This document shows positions 1 to 6,831 of a stretch of DNA of 8,635 nucleotides, piece after piece. Position 1 is the stretch's first letter. The number at the start of each line of letters is the position of its first letter. Under the pieces are notes generated by a model. That model was given only the letters and a program-made list of their open reading frames with translations, had not been told where the DNA came from and made no database searches. The stretch is from an uncultured Lachnobacterium sp. (GTDB lineage: Bacteria > Bacillota > Clostridia > Lachnospirales > Lachnospiraceae), in assembly GCA_945971355.1 (NCBI GenBank), contig CAMFPD010000083.1, forward strand, positions 1-8,635, written 5' to 3'. The translations under genes were made by a program, and so were the position numbers.

Positions 1-1560
1 ATTATTAAGCAGTTTAGAAAAATTATCGGTAGAAGCTATATTCCGCCTAAATTTGCTTTTGGTTATGGTCAGAGTCGCTGGGGTTATAAGACAAAGTACG
101 ATTTCAGAAAAGTTGTGAAAGAGCATCGTGCAAATCATGTTCCTCTGGATATGGTTTATATGGACATTGACTATATGGATGACTACAAGGATTTTACATT
201 ACATAAAGAGGAATTTACAGATTTTCCTGCCTTTGTAGAAGAGATGAAAGCACAGAATATCCATCTTGTTCCAATTATTGACGCAGGTGTCAAGATTGAA
301 AAAGGCTATGATGTATATGATGAAGGAATAGAAAAGGGATATTTCTGTAAAAGAGAGGATGGAAGTGAATTTATAGCCTCTGTATGGCCAGGAGAAACAC
401 ATTTTCCTGATTTTCTTAATCCTGATGCCAGAAAATGGTTTGGAGACAAATATAAAATCTTACTTGATATGGGAATTGACGGTTTCTGGAATGATATGAA
501 CGAACCAGCTATTTTCCACACACCTGAAGGACTTGAAAAAGCTAAGCAAATCATGGAGGAGTTCATTGAAGACCCAAATAAGGTTCCGCTATTCCATGTT
601 CTCTGGCAGTTGAATGGATTATCAAATAATCCGGACGACTACAAAAGCTTCTACCACGAAGTGGATGGTAAGAAAGTATGCCATTCAGATGTACATAATC
701 TCTTTGGCTATAATATGACCAGAGCCGCAGGTGAAGCCTTTGAGCGAATCAAACCAGATGAGAGAGTTCTCATGTTTTCTCGTTCTTCCTATGTGGGAAT
801 GCACCGTTACGGCGGAATATGGATGGGAGATAACTTAAGCTGGTGGAGCCATATTTTAATGAATCTCAAAATGCTTCCATCATTAAACATGGTTGGTATT
901 TTGTATACAGGGGCTGATTTAGGCGGATTTGGTTCAGATACTTCAAGAGATTTGTTGCTGCGCTGGTTAGCTTTAGGTGTATTTACTCCACTTATGAGAA
1001 ATCATTCAGCACTTGATACAAGAGAGCAGGAGTTCTATCAGTTTGAGGATGCCTGTGATTTTAGAAATATTATTTCAGTAAGATATCGCCTGATTCCATA
1101 TTTATACAGCGAGTTTATGAAAGCCGCTCTTAATGATGACATGATGTTCAAGCCATTGGCATTCGTGTATTCAGACGATGAGATTGCTGTGCAGACTGAG
1201 GATCAGATGATGCTTGGTGATGAGATAATGATTGCACCTGTTTATACCCAGAATGCAGAAGGTAGGTTTGTATATCTTCCAGAAAACATGATGTTTGTAA
1301 AATTTTTGGGTGACGGAAGTATTTATCAGGAAAAAATGAATGCAGGAATCCATTATGTAAATGTTGCTTTAAATGAAGTTCCTTTATTTATTCGTGAAAA
1401 TAAGTGTATTCCTATTGCACCAACAGCAGAAAACACAAGCGATATTGATGAGAAAAACATGACTCTCATTGGATATGAAGGTGCAGAGTATGAATTATAC
1501 CATGATGATGGAGTTCACAAGGATTACGCTAATGAAAGCAATTTCTCTGTGCTGAAATAA
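1..1560 (+). CDS. GH31 family alpha-glucosidase, 5'-truncated by window edge
   Basis: The frame is open from base 1, so the gene starts outside the window and 519 C-terminal residues are seen. Window residues 20-29 read FGYGQSRWGY, followed at 48-66 by a PLDMVYMDIDYMDDYKDFT block, both typical of the GH31 barrel. The catalytic nucleophile is Asp165 in FWNDMNEP (codon 493-495). The general acid/base is Asp277 in GGIWMGDN (codon 829-831). Both are intact, so the enzyme should be active. Family knowledge: retaining hydrolysis of terminal alpha-glucosidic bonds in maltose or isomaltose-type oligosaccharides, usually in the cytoplasm. No signal peptide can be judged because the N-terminus is missing; roughly 150-250 residues (the N-terminal beta-sandwich) are probably absent. 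The C-terminal part ends normally with an ELYHDDGVHKDY-type segment. Substrate preference cannot be read from sequence alone. Any internal in-frame start, such as the GTG at 115, lies inside the conserved barrel and is not the real start. Confidence 0.95.
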   Translation: MIKQFRKIIGRSYIPPKFAFGYGQSRWGYKTKYDFRKVVKEHRANHVPLDMVYMDIDYMDDYKDFTLHKEEFTDFPAFVEEMKAQNIHLVPIIDAGVKIEKGYDVYDEGIEKGYFCKREDGSEFIASVWPGETHFPDFLNPDARKWFGDKYKILLDMGIDGFWNDMNEPAIFHTPEGLEKAKQIMEEFIEDPNKVPLFHVLWQLNGLSNNPDDYKSFYHEVDGKKVCHSDVHNLFGYNMTRAAGEAFERIKPDERVLMFSRSSYVGMHRYGGIWMGDNLSWWSHILMNLKMLPSLNMVGILYTGADLGGFGSDTSRDLLLRWLALGVFTPLMRNHSALDTREQEFYQFEDACDFRNIISVRYRLIPYLYSEFMKAALNDDMMFKPLAFVYSDDEIAVQTEDQMMLGDEIMIAPVYTQNAEGRFVYLPENMMFVKFLGDGSIYQEKMNAGIHYVNVALNEVPLFIRENKCIPIAPTAENTSDIDEKNMTLIGYEGAEYELYHDDGVHKDYANESNFSVLK

Positions 1561-1562
1561 AG

Positions 1563-1783
1563 TGTGTGGAGGCTGCCCTCTGAGGCATTGCACATATAAA
1601 AATTGAGACACATATTTCCTCGAAAAAAATTACAAGTTTGTTCCGCGTATTTATTACGGATAGTTGGCTGAGAAATGTGTATTTAATATACTCTTTGAGC
1701 CGCGGAACTGTTGTAATTTTGTTTCTCGGGAATATGTGTCTCAATTTTTTAGTGTACAGGTTCAGATGGCAGCTCTCACACAA
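1563..1783. repeat. ~220-bp imperfect inverted repeat (MITE-like or very long hairpin)
   Basis: The left arm (1563-1647) and right arm (1701-1783) are imperfect reverse complements over about 85 bases, with a loop of about 53 bases. The best core is an exact 19-base match: 1598-1616 pairs with 1731-1749. A second block, TTCCGCG (1641-1647), pairs with CGCGGAA (1701-1707), and the outer ends pair GTGTG with CACAC. It fills the space between the stop of the glucosidase gene and the stop of the convergent regulator gene. It could be a non-autonomous miniature transposable element, or a structured RNA/bidirectional terminator. No convincing protein is encoded; the open frames across it are symmetrical artefacts. 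A target-site duplication is not obvious. Confidence 0.75.
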
Positions 1784-1811
1784 GAGAACCACCCAAAATT
1801 TAACTGGTAAA

Positions 1812-2480
1812 TCACTCACAAGCGATATAGATATCCATACTTTCTCCATCAGTCTCAAAACATGGAATTACGCCCTCATCATTATTAACCAGTCCATTAA
1901 CTCTCATATAATAATCCAGCGTCTGATATGCTCCTGGAATAGTTACAAACGGATTATCAAATGGTCTTTCAATATGAATAGCTGCATATCTGTGCTTAGG
2001 CTGTTCCTTTATCTCTAATCCTTCTGGATTTATCCCCTCTGGAACAATCCATGCCGCTGTATATCCATGCATATTGAATACATTTATCTGCTCATTTGAC
2101 AGACAAGGGAAATCCCATCCAATAACCTTTGGATTTTCCACTCCATTCTCCTTCGCAACCTTATAGATATGCTCTAATGAATCACCTTCAGGATCAGTAC
2201 TAATAACAGTGTATGTCACATAACTAAATTCCTCAACCTCTTCAACTCGAATGTTTGAATATGCGTCACTCCTTTTATCCATCTCCTCCCTAAATAAATT
2301 ATCAAGAGAGCAGTTAAAAATCCTGCAAAGTTCAATAGCCTTATCTATCTCTGGAAGGGCCGTATCCATTTCCCACTTTGATATAGTCTGGCGGCTAACG
2401 CCAAGCTTCTCTGCCAAAGCCTCCTGTGTCATATTCTTACTAAGACGACGTAAATACTGTAGATTACTTCCTAAACTCAT
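1812..2480 (-). CDS. XRE-family regulator with GyrI-like effector-binding C-terminal domain
   Basis: This 222-residue protein begins with an XRE/Cro-type helix-turn-helix at about residues 8-62; the HTH core is TQEALAEKLGVSRQTISKWE at 18-37. After a linker around 65-78, residues ~80-222 resemble a GyrI-like/AraC effector-binding fold, with alternating strands such as KHRYAAIHIERPF and a closing MDIYIACE strand. Such domains usually bind a small molecule or drug. Residues are predicted cytoplasmic with no membrane segment. The start is supported by a ribosome binding site (AAAGGAGA in gene sense, plus-strand 2487-2494) six bases before the ATG. The gene diverges from the TIGR04076-GAF-GGDEF operon and converges on the glucosidase gene. 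It probably controls itself and possibly the divergent operon; this is inference. The ligand is unknown. Confidence 0.88.
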   Translation of the reverse strand: MSLGSNLQYLRRLSKNMTQEALAEKLGVSRQTISKWEMDTALPEIDKAIELCRIFNCSLDNLFREEMDKRSDAYSNIRVEEVEEFSYVTYTVISTDPEGDSLEHIYKVAKENGVENPKVIGWDFPCLSNEQINVFNMHGYTAAWIVPEGINPEGLEIKEQPKHRYAAIHIERPFDNPFVTIPGAYQTLDYYMRVNGLVNNDEGVIPCFETDGESMDIYIACE

Positions 2481-2521
2481 ACACTTTCTCCTTTATTTTT
2501 ATCTTGTCCCGCGTTGCAAGT

Positions 2522-2527
2522 ATTATA
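2522..2527 (-). promoter_or_regulatory. -10 element of the XRE/GyrI-like regulator gene
   Basis: On the minus strand these bases read TATAAT, a perfect -10 hexamer about 42 bases before the start codon. No clear -35 is found at 17 bases. A TTGCAAG sequence sits next to it (plus 2514-2520) and recurs at 2573-2579, so the start site may be overlapped by a regulator site. Confidence 0.45.
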
Positions 2528-2583
2528 TTAGCAATAACGCATTTTATTTTCTACCACTTTATCATTGCTATTTTGCAAGTTCC

Positions 2584-2600
2584 CGCAACTATCAGTTGCG
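2584..2600. promoter_or_regulatory. Perfect 17-bp dyad, candidate operator
   Basis: CGCAACT-ATC-AGTTGCG is a perfect 7-bp inverted repeat with a 3-base centre, in the divergent intergenic region between the XRE regulator and the GGDEF operon. The size suits a dimeric XRE protein. GTTGC half-site-like copies also occur at 2513-2517. Binding by the adjacent regulator is inferred from position only. A small RNA hairpin is the alternative, though there is no T-run after it. Confidence 0.5.
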
Positions 2601-2638
2601 CCATGAAGATTTTAATGGATTATAACGGTGCAGCTCTA

Positions 2639-2666
2639 TTGCATTAGTCCGTTAGTGTGATATGAT
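2639..2666 (+). promoter_or_regulatory. Sigma-70/SigA-type promoter of the GGDEF/U32-like operon
   Basis: The -35 is TTGCAT (2639-2644), the spacer is 16 bases, and the -10 is TATGAT (2661-2666) preceded by a TGN extension at 2658-2660. Predicted transcription start is near 2673, giving a leader of about 30 bases before the ATG at 2704. The in-frame ATG at 2662 lies inside the -10, which rules it out as the start codon. Confidence 0.65.
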
Positions 2667-2703
2667 TAATGTATATTTGACGTTTAATATGAGGTACCGA
2701 AAT

Positions 2704-3951
2704 ATGAGCAAAGTATTATTAACAGTCACAGAAAGTAAATGCAGATGTGGTTATGTAAAAACCGGTGATACCTTTGTTGTGGATGATTTGTGTCCACCAC
2801 TGTGCCACGAACTGTGGAACACCATATATCCTTCTGTATACGCACTTAAAAATGGTGCCTCCCTTGATTATGGCACCGAAAAAGCCAAGTGTTTCGATGC
2901 TATGTGTCCAGATGAATGTCGAGTACACATTCATGGGGAAGTTATGGAAGATGATTCGGTACCAGCGAGCGCACATGCAAATGACGTACATGATAGGATA
3001 AATGCTTATGAAAATTTCATCACAGACATGGTTCGGTATGCATCTTCTCAGGAGAATCCTGAGAAAATAATCAACCAGTTGGTTCAGTATATTGGTGAGG
3101 AATTGGATTCAGATCGTGCATATATCTTCGAAGACAACAATGATGGAACATTTAGAAATACCTACGAATGGTGCAAGGAAGGGGTTTCCAGTGAGATAGA
3201 TAACCTACAGGAGGTTCCTTATGAAGGAATCATAGAAGTATGGTATAAGCAGTATGAGAAATCTCATAATATAATCATTTACGACCTTGAAGATTACAAA
3301 AAAGTCAGTGAATCAGTATACAATATCTTAAAACCACAGGGAGTTAATACTCTTGTTACAGGCCCTATCATAATAAAAGGCAAAATGGTTGGATTCTATG
3401 GTGTTGACAATCCTCCCAAGAATTTATTACACATTATCTCAGAATTAATCGGAATGATGGAATTCCTTATTTCATTTATGATAAGAATACGTGATAATTC
3501 CCATAATTTGGAATTTATTGCCACACATGATCAGCTGACAAACTGCAGAAACAGAACAGCCTTAAACTGGCTCTATAATATAAAAGCTGATTCTAACATG
3601 TCTTTGGCTGTACTTATGTGCGACTTAAATGGATTAAAAAAAGTAAATGACAAGCAAGGACATGACGCGGGAGATAAGTTTATCCTGCGTTCTGCCGAAA
3701 TTCTCAAATCCATTTTTGGTGATGAGAATGTATACCGAATGGGAGGAGACGAATTTGTAGCATTACTGACCAATACCTCTGAAACGGATTTTGAAGAAAA
3801 AGTTAATTTAACACGTATACAGATGGGAACCACAGCCTCTATCGGAACTGTTTATAGAAAATCCATAGATACTGATTTTGATTCCATCCTCAAAATTGCA
3901 GATACAGAAATGTACAAGCAGAAGAAAAAATACTACAAAAATATAAGGTAA
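2704..3951 (+). CDS. TIGR04076-like domain fused to GAF and GGDEF: putative diguanylate cyclase
   Basis: This protein has 415 residues. Residues 1-80 match my recollection of the TIGR04076 family (function unknown): MSKVLLTV at the start, then CRCGY, DLCPPLCHELW and an ALKNGASLDYG segment, with seven cysteines at 13, 15, 30, 34, 63, 68 and 72. Residues ~98-265 look like a GAF sensory domain (DRAYIFEDNNDGT, GPIIIKGKMVGFYGVDNPP). Residues ~270-412 form a GGDEF domain with HDQLTNCRNR, the metal/substrate segment MCDLNGLKKVND, and an intact GGDEF at 347-351. It should make cyclic di-GMP from two GTP. The position where an inhibitory RxxD site would lie (338-341) reads FGDE, so product inhibition is unlikely. 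No membrane segment is seen. The ATG at 2704 is chosen because GAGG (2691-2694) lies nine bases upstream and the family starts MSK; the earlier ATG at 2662 lies in the -10. The stop overlaps the next start by one base (TAATG). Confidence 0.88.
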   Translation: MSKVLLTVTESKCRCGYVKTGDTFVVDDLCPPLCHELWNTIYPSVYALKNGASLDYGTEKAKCFDAMCPDECRVHIHGEVMEDDSVPASAHANDVHDRINAYENFITDMVRYASSQENPEKIINQLVQYIGEELDSDRAYIFEDNNDGTFRNTYEWCKEGVSSEIDNLQEVPYEGIIEVWYKQYEKSHNIIIYDLEDYKKVSESVYNILKPQGVNTLVTGPIIIKGKMVGFYGVDNPPKNLLHIISELIGMMEFLISFMIRIRDNSHNLEFIATHDQLTNCRNRTALNWLYNIKADSNMSLAVLMCDLNGLKKVNDKQGHDAGDKFILRSAEILKSIFGDENVYRMGGDEFVALLTNTSETDFEEKVNLTRIQMGTTASIGTVYRKSIDTDFDSILKIADTEMYKQKKKYYKNIR

Positions 3952-4853
3952 TGAATAAAGAAAAAGCATATTATCACCTTCCAGGGTTATTTGAATTTTA
4001 TGAATTGTATAGTGTGTTTCTTCCATTATTCCGCAAGCACAGAGAATATTTTCACGATTGGTGTGAGATAGGTTCCATATATGGAGCCCCAAGTGATTGC
4101 ATATGGGGTGGAGGACGGGCAGGATTTGGCGATTACAATCCCAAAGAAGTCCTCTCATTGATGCAGGAATATGGTATTTCAGCACGATTAACCTTCAGCA
4201 ACTCCCTTCTTGAGGAAAAACACCTGACAGACAAAAAATGCAATAATCTCTGTACTTTGTTAGGGAAAAATAAATATATACAAAATGGTGTTATAGTACA
4301 CTCAGAGTTGCTATTAAAGTATTTGAAAACCAATTATCCTGAATTTTACTTTGTATCCTCTACAACCAAGGTTCTCACAGAATTTGACCAGCTTCTGAAT
4401 GAGATAAATAGAGACGAGTTTCAATATGTTGTACCAGATTTTCGCCTTAACAAAGCTTTCGATAAATTAAATACACTATCAGTTGACCAAAAGGACAAAG
4501 TAGAATTTTTGTGTAATGAATGCTGCTCATTTGGATGTAATGACAGAAAACGCTGTTATGAGACAGTGAGCCGCAAAAACCTCGGTGAATTTTGTCCTGA
4601 GCACCAGTGTAGTGCACCAGAATCCAGCGATGGTTATCGTTTTTCCAAGGCAATGACAAATCCAGGTTTTATCGGTATAGATGATATTCAAAATACCTAT
4701 CTGCCAATGGGATTTTCCAATTTCAAAATAGAAGGAAGGGGGCTGGGCAGTGCGTTAATTTTGGAGTTTCTTCTATATTATATGACTAAGCCTGAATATC
4801 AATTGATTGTAAGAGAAGAAATATATCTGGATAACATGCTGGACTTGTTTTAG
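3951..4853 (+). CDS. Cysteine-rich U32-peptidase-like protein, function unknown
   Basis: This 300-residue protein is translationally coupled to the diguanylate cyclase by a TAATG overlap. Near the C-terminus, residues 254-263 read GFSNFKIEGR, very close to the GVDSFKIEGR signature of the U32 peptidase/UbiU-UbiV/TrhP superfamily of TIM-barrel proteins. Before it is a cysteine cluster at 188, 191, 192, 196, 202, 215 and 220 (CNECC, then C-x5-C, then C-x12-C-x4-C). It could carry an iron-sulfur cluster, as the cysteines of UbiU/UbiV do. The N-terminal half has a distinctive DWCEIGSIYGAPSDC segment (37-50), then GGGR and an ARLTFSNSLL strand. No signal peptide or membrane helix is seen, so it is probably cytoplasmic. 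Known relatives modify tRNA or rRNA, or hydroxylate a quinone ring, but the substrate here cannot be inferred. Assignment to the superfamily rests on one motif plus the cysteines and is not certain. Confidence 0.7.
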   Translation: MNKEKAYYHLPGLFEFYELYSVFLPLFRKHREYFHDWCEIGSIYGAPSDCIWGGGRAGFGDYNPKEVLSLMQEYGISARLTFSNSLLEEKHLTDKKCNNLCTLLGKNKYIQNGVIVHSELLLKYLKTNYPEFYFVSSTTKVLTEFDQLLNEINRDEFQYVVPDFRLNKAFDKLNTLSVDQKDKVEFLCNECCSFGCNDRKRCYETVSRKNLGEFCPEHQCSAPESSDGYRFSKAMTNPGFIGIDDIQNTYLPMGFSNFKIEGRGLGSALILEFLLYYMTKPEYQLIVREEIYLDNMLDLF

Positions 4854-4945
4854 GAGACAATACTCCAATCGGATGGTTGTTTGCACTTGTGCTTGTATCA
4901 GCATCAGGCATGATTGTTGTGGGGAAGAAGAGGAAATGCATATAA
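4853..4945 (+). pseudogene. Fossil C-terminal sortase-anchor tail of a lost surface protein
   Basis: Reading from 4853 in a frame different from the upstream gene gives GDNTPIGWLF, then a hydrophobic run with ALVLVSASGMIVV, then GKKRK and a TAA stop at 4943-4945. This is the standard end of a Gram-positive cell-wall protein (LPKTGDNTPI-type sorting signal, membrane helix, positive tail), but the LPKT part and all of the protein body are missing. An in-frame stop at 4832-4834 and the lack of a start codon show it is not expressed as a gene. It overlaps the last base of the U32-like gene. It probably marks an old deletion or insertion junction. Confidence 0.75.
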
Positions 4946-4969
4946 AATGCCTCAACTATATATAAAAAC

Positions 4970-4990
4970 TGCAACAGGGACTTTGTTGTA
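4970..4990 (+). terminator. Weak hairpin, possible terminator for the GGDEF/U32-like operon
   Basis: TGCAACA (4970-4976) can pair with TGTTGTA (4984-4990) around a 7-base loop, with one G-U pair. It is followed only by AATTTAAAA, so it is weak. The much stronger hairpin at 5002-5040 may do the job instead. Confidence 0.3.
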
Positions 4991-5014
4991 ATTTAAAATC
5001 AAATCCGCTATACT
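4986..5014 (+). promoter_or_regulatory. Candidate promoter of the AAA/PD-(D/E)XK gene, -10 inside hairpin arm
   Basis: TTGTAA (4986-4991), a 17-base spacer and TATACT (5009-5014) form a reasonable SigA-type promoter. The -10 lies inside the left arm of the repeated hairpin, so transcription would begin near the loop. The second hairpin copy at 6785-6823 keeps the TATACT but has no -35 at the same spacing. Gap between hairpin and start codon is only 35 bases, leaving little room for a promoter elsewhere. Confidence 0.4.
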
Positions 5015-5048
5015 AAGTAAAAGACTTGGTATAGCGGATTATTCATTA
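4996..5048. repeat. Left copy of 53-bp hairpin repeat flanking the AAA/PD-(D/E)XK gene
   Basis: The core 5002-5040 (39 bp) is identical to 6785-6823. The extended match 4996-5048 against 6779-6831 has three mismatches. Each core folds into a hairpin: a 12-bp perfect arm (AATCCGCTATAC with its complement, 5002-5013 and 5029-5040), one T-G pair, four more pairs and a 5-base AAAAG loop. It could be an intrinsic terminator, an element end, or a protein binding site. Confidence 0.9.
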
Positions 5049-5075
5049 TCACATTCTTTTATTCGGGAGGCATAT

Positions 5076-6770
5076 ATGGCAAGAACCGTAGGAATTGGAA
5101 TACAAGATTTTGAGAAAATTAGAAAAAATAACTACTTCTATGTAGATAAAACAGATTTTATCAGAGAATGGTGGGAAAGCGGAGATGATGTAACTCTGAT
5201 TACCCGCCCTCGTCGTTTTGGTAAGACACTGAACATGAGCATGGTGGAGCAGTTCTTTTCTGTAAATTATGCAAATCGAAACAATTTGTTTGAGGGGCTC
5301 TCCATCTGGGAGAGTCCAAAATACAGAGAACTTCAGGGAACATACCCTGTCATCAGCCTGTCTTTTGCCAATGTGAAGGAACGTGATTACCAAACTACCC
5401 GAAAGAAAATATGTCAGATGCTTACAAATCTATATGCAGAATATTCTTTTTTGTTAAATAGTAATTTACTCTATGAAACAGATGTGAAATATTTTAAGCG
5501 TGTTTCAGAAGATATGGATGATAGCGATGCAAGTTTAGCACTTTATCAGTTGTCAGATTACCTATACCGCTACTATGGTAAAAAAGTAATTATTCTCTTG
5601 GACGAATATGATACACCCATGCAGGAAGCTTATGTGGATGGGTATTGGGATGAACTAGTAGGTTTTACCAGAAGCCTGTTCAATTCCACTTTTAAGACAA
5701 ATCCATGGCTTGAACGTGGGATTATGACTGGTATCACACGAGTCAGCAAAGAGTCAATATTTTCTGATTTGAACAATTTAGAAGTGGTAACTACAACCTC
5801 TGACAAATATGCCACATCCTTTGGTTTTACTGAGAAAGAGGTATTTACAGCACTTAAAGAATGTGGTCTTAATACAGAAAAGGAAAAGGTGAAATACTGG
5901 TATGACGGCTTTATCTTTGGAAAGCATAAGGATATCTATAATCCATGGTCTATCCTGAATTTTGTTGATAAAGGAATTTTTACAACCTATTGGGCTAACA
6001 CCAGCTCTAACAGTCTGGTTGGAAAACTGCTTCGGGAAGGAAATCGTGGAATAAAGGAAAAGTTTGAGAGTTTACTGTGTGGAGAAACGATACGTACACC
6101 AATTGATGAACAGATTGTCTACAGTCAGCTGGATGGAAGTGAGGAAGCTGTATGGAGCCTGCTTCTGGCGAGCGGATACTTAAAGGTTCTTTCTTATGAT
6201 CGGATGGAGCACTTGGCATTTGGTGAAGAACAGATGTATGAACTGGCACTCACGAATTACGAAGTGGAACTTATGTTTGAGGGGATGGTGCGTGGATGGT
6301 TTGCAGGGATTAGAAAAGATTATAATGATTTTATCAAGGCAATGTTACAGGATGATGTCGAGGCGATGAATGCATATATGAACCGTGTTGCACTTAATAC
6401 ATTCAGCTATTTTGACACTGGAAAAAGTTTGGCTGGAGAGGAATCGGAGCGATTTTATCATGGGTTTGTGCTTGGGCTGATTGTTGAACTCCAGGGCAGG
6501 TATCTCATCACATCAAACAGAGAGAGTGGTTTTGGCAGATATGATGTGATGCTCGAACCAAGGAATCCAGAACAGGATGATGCCATTATTCTGGAGTTTA
6601 AAGTTATCAACCCAAGAAGAGAAAATAGTCTTGAGGACACTGTACAGGCGGCTCTGAGCCAAATTGAAGAAAAACAGTACGCCGCACAATTAACCGCCCG
6701 TGGCATTCCATCAAAGCGTATCCGCAGTTATGGTTTCGCTTTCGAGGGAAAGAATGTGTTGATTGGGTGA
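5076..6770 (+). CDS. AAA-ATPase-like protein with C-terminal PD-(D/E)XK nuclease-like domain
   Basis: The protein has 564 residues, the usual length for the PF09820 (AAA-ATPase_like) plus PF08011 (PDDEXK_9) family. It opens with GIGIQDFEKIRKNNYFYVDKT, the usual family start. The P-loop is the variant RPRRFGKT (44-51), Walker B is VIILLDEYD (171-179), and a GIMTGITRVSKESIFSDLNN segment (215-234) is a conserved sensor-type region. The C-terminal third has YHGFVLGLI (461-469), then RYDVMLEP with Asp490 and ILEFKV with Glu507 and Lys509, matching a D...ExK nuclease centre, so both active sites look intact. The start is fixed by GGGAGG (5065-5070) five bases before the ATG. It is a single-gene unit bounded by two identical hairpins. 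Members are often present in many copies in gut Firmicutes and Bacteroidetes, but their role is not established; mobile-element or defence functions are guesses. It is predicted to be cytoplasmic. Confidence 0.93.
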   Translation: MARTVGIGIQDFEKIRKNNYFYVDKTDFIREWWESGDDVTLITRPRRFGKTLNMSMVEQFFSVNYANRNNLFEGLSIWESPKYRELQGTYPVISLSFANVKERDYQTTRKKICQMLTNLYAEYSFLLNSNLLYETDVKYFKRVSEDMDDSDASLALYQLSDYLYRYYGKKVIILLDEYDTPMQEAYVDGYWDELVGFTRSLFNSTFKTNPWLERGIMTGITRVSKESIFSDLNNLEVVTTTSDKYATSFGFTEKEVFTALKECGLNTEKEKVKYWYDGFIFGKHKDIYNPWSILNFVDKGIFTTYWANTSSNSLVGKLLREGNRGIKEKFESLLCGETIRTPIDEQIVYSQLDGSEEAVWSLLLASGYLKVLSYDRMEHLAFGEEQMYELALTNYEVELMFEGMVRGWFAGIRKDYNDFIKAMLQDDVEAMNAYMNRVALNTFSYFDTGKSLAGEESERFYHGFVLGLIVELQGRYLITSNRESGFGRYDVMLEPRNPEQDDAIILEFKVINPRRENSLEDTVQAALSQIEEKQYAAQLTARGIPSKRIRSYGFAFEGKNVLIG

Positions 6771-6778
6771 TTCTTTAT

Positions 6779-6831
6779 AAATCGAATCCGCTATACTAAG
6801 TAAAAGACTTGGTATAGCGGATTGTTTATTA
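6779..6831. repeat. Right copy of 53-bp hairpin repeat; likely terminator of the AAA/PD-(D/E)XK gene
   Basis: The core 6785-6823 is identical to 5002-5040 and has the same orientation, so the pair is a direct repeat of a palindromic unit. It begins 14 bases after the stop of the AAA gene and is followed by a T-rich stretch (6824-6840), which fits an intrinsic terminator. Its extended end at 6831 is the last base of the TAA stop of the minus-strand DUF4143 remnant. Confidence 0.9.

Noticed and set aside
1638..2018. Plus-strand open frame of 126 codons
   Set aside because: It starts in the inverted repeat and runs antisense to the XRE/GyrI-like gene; no ribosome binding site and no family resemblance.
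2662..2703. Upstream ATG extending the diguanylate cyclase by 14 residues
   Set aside because: The ATG lies inside the -10 hexamer TATGAT, and the family start MSK with a ribosome binding site is at 2704.
4773..4974. Two minus-strand open frames over the sortase-tail region
   Set aside because: They are antisense to the U32-like gene end and the anchor tail; no coding character.
6007..6706. Minus-strand open frames inside the AAA/PD-(D/E)XK gene
   Set aside because: Antisense shadows of a well-supported gene.
5002..6823. CRISPR-like or IS terminal-repeat interpretation of the two hairpins
   Set aside because: Only two copies 1.8 kb apart, so not an array; they are direct copies of a palindrome and the enclosed gene is not a known transposase, so a classical insertion sequence is not supported.
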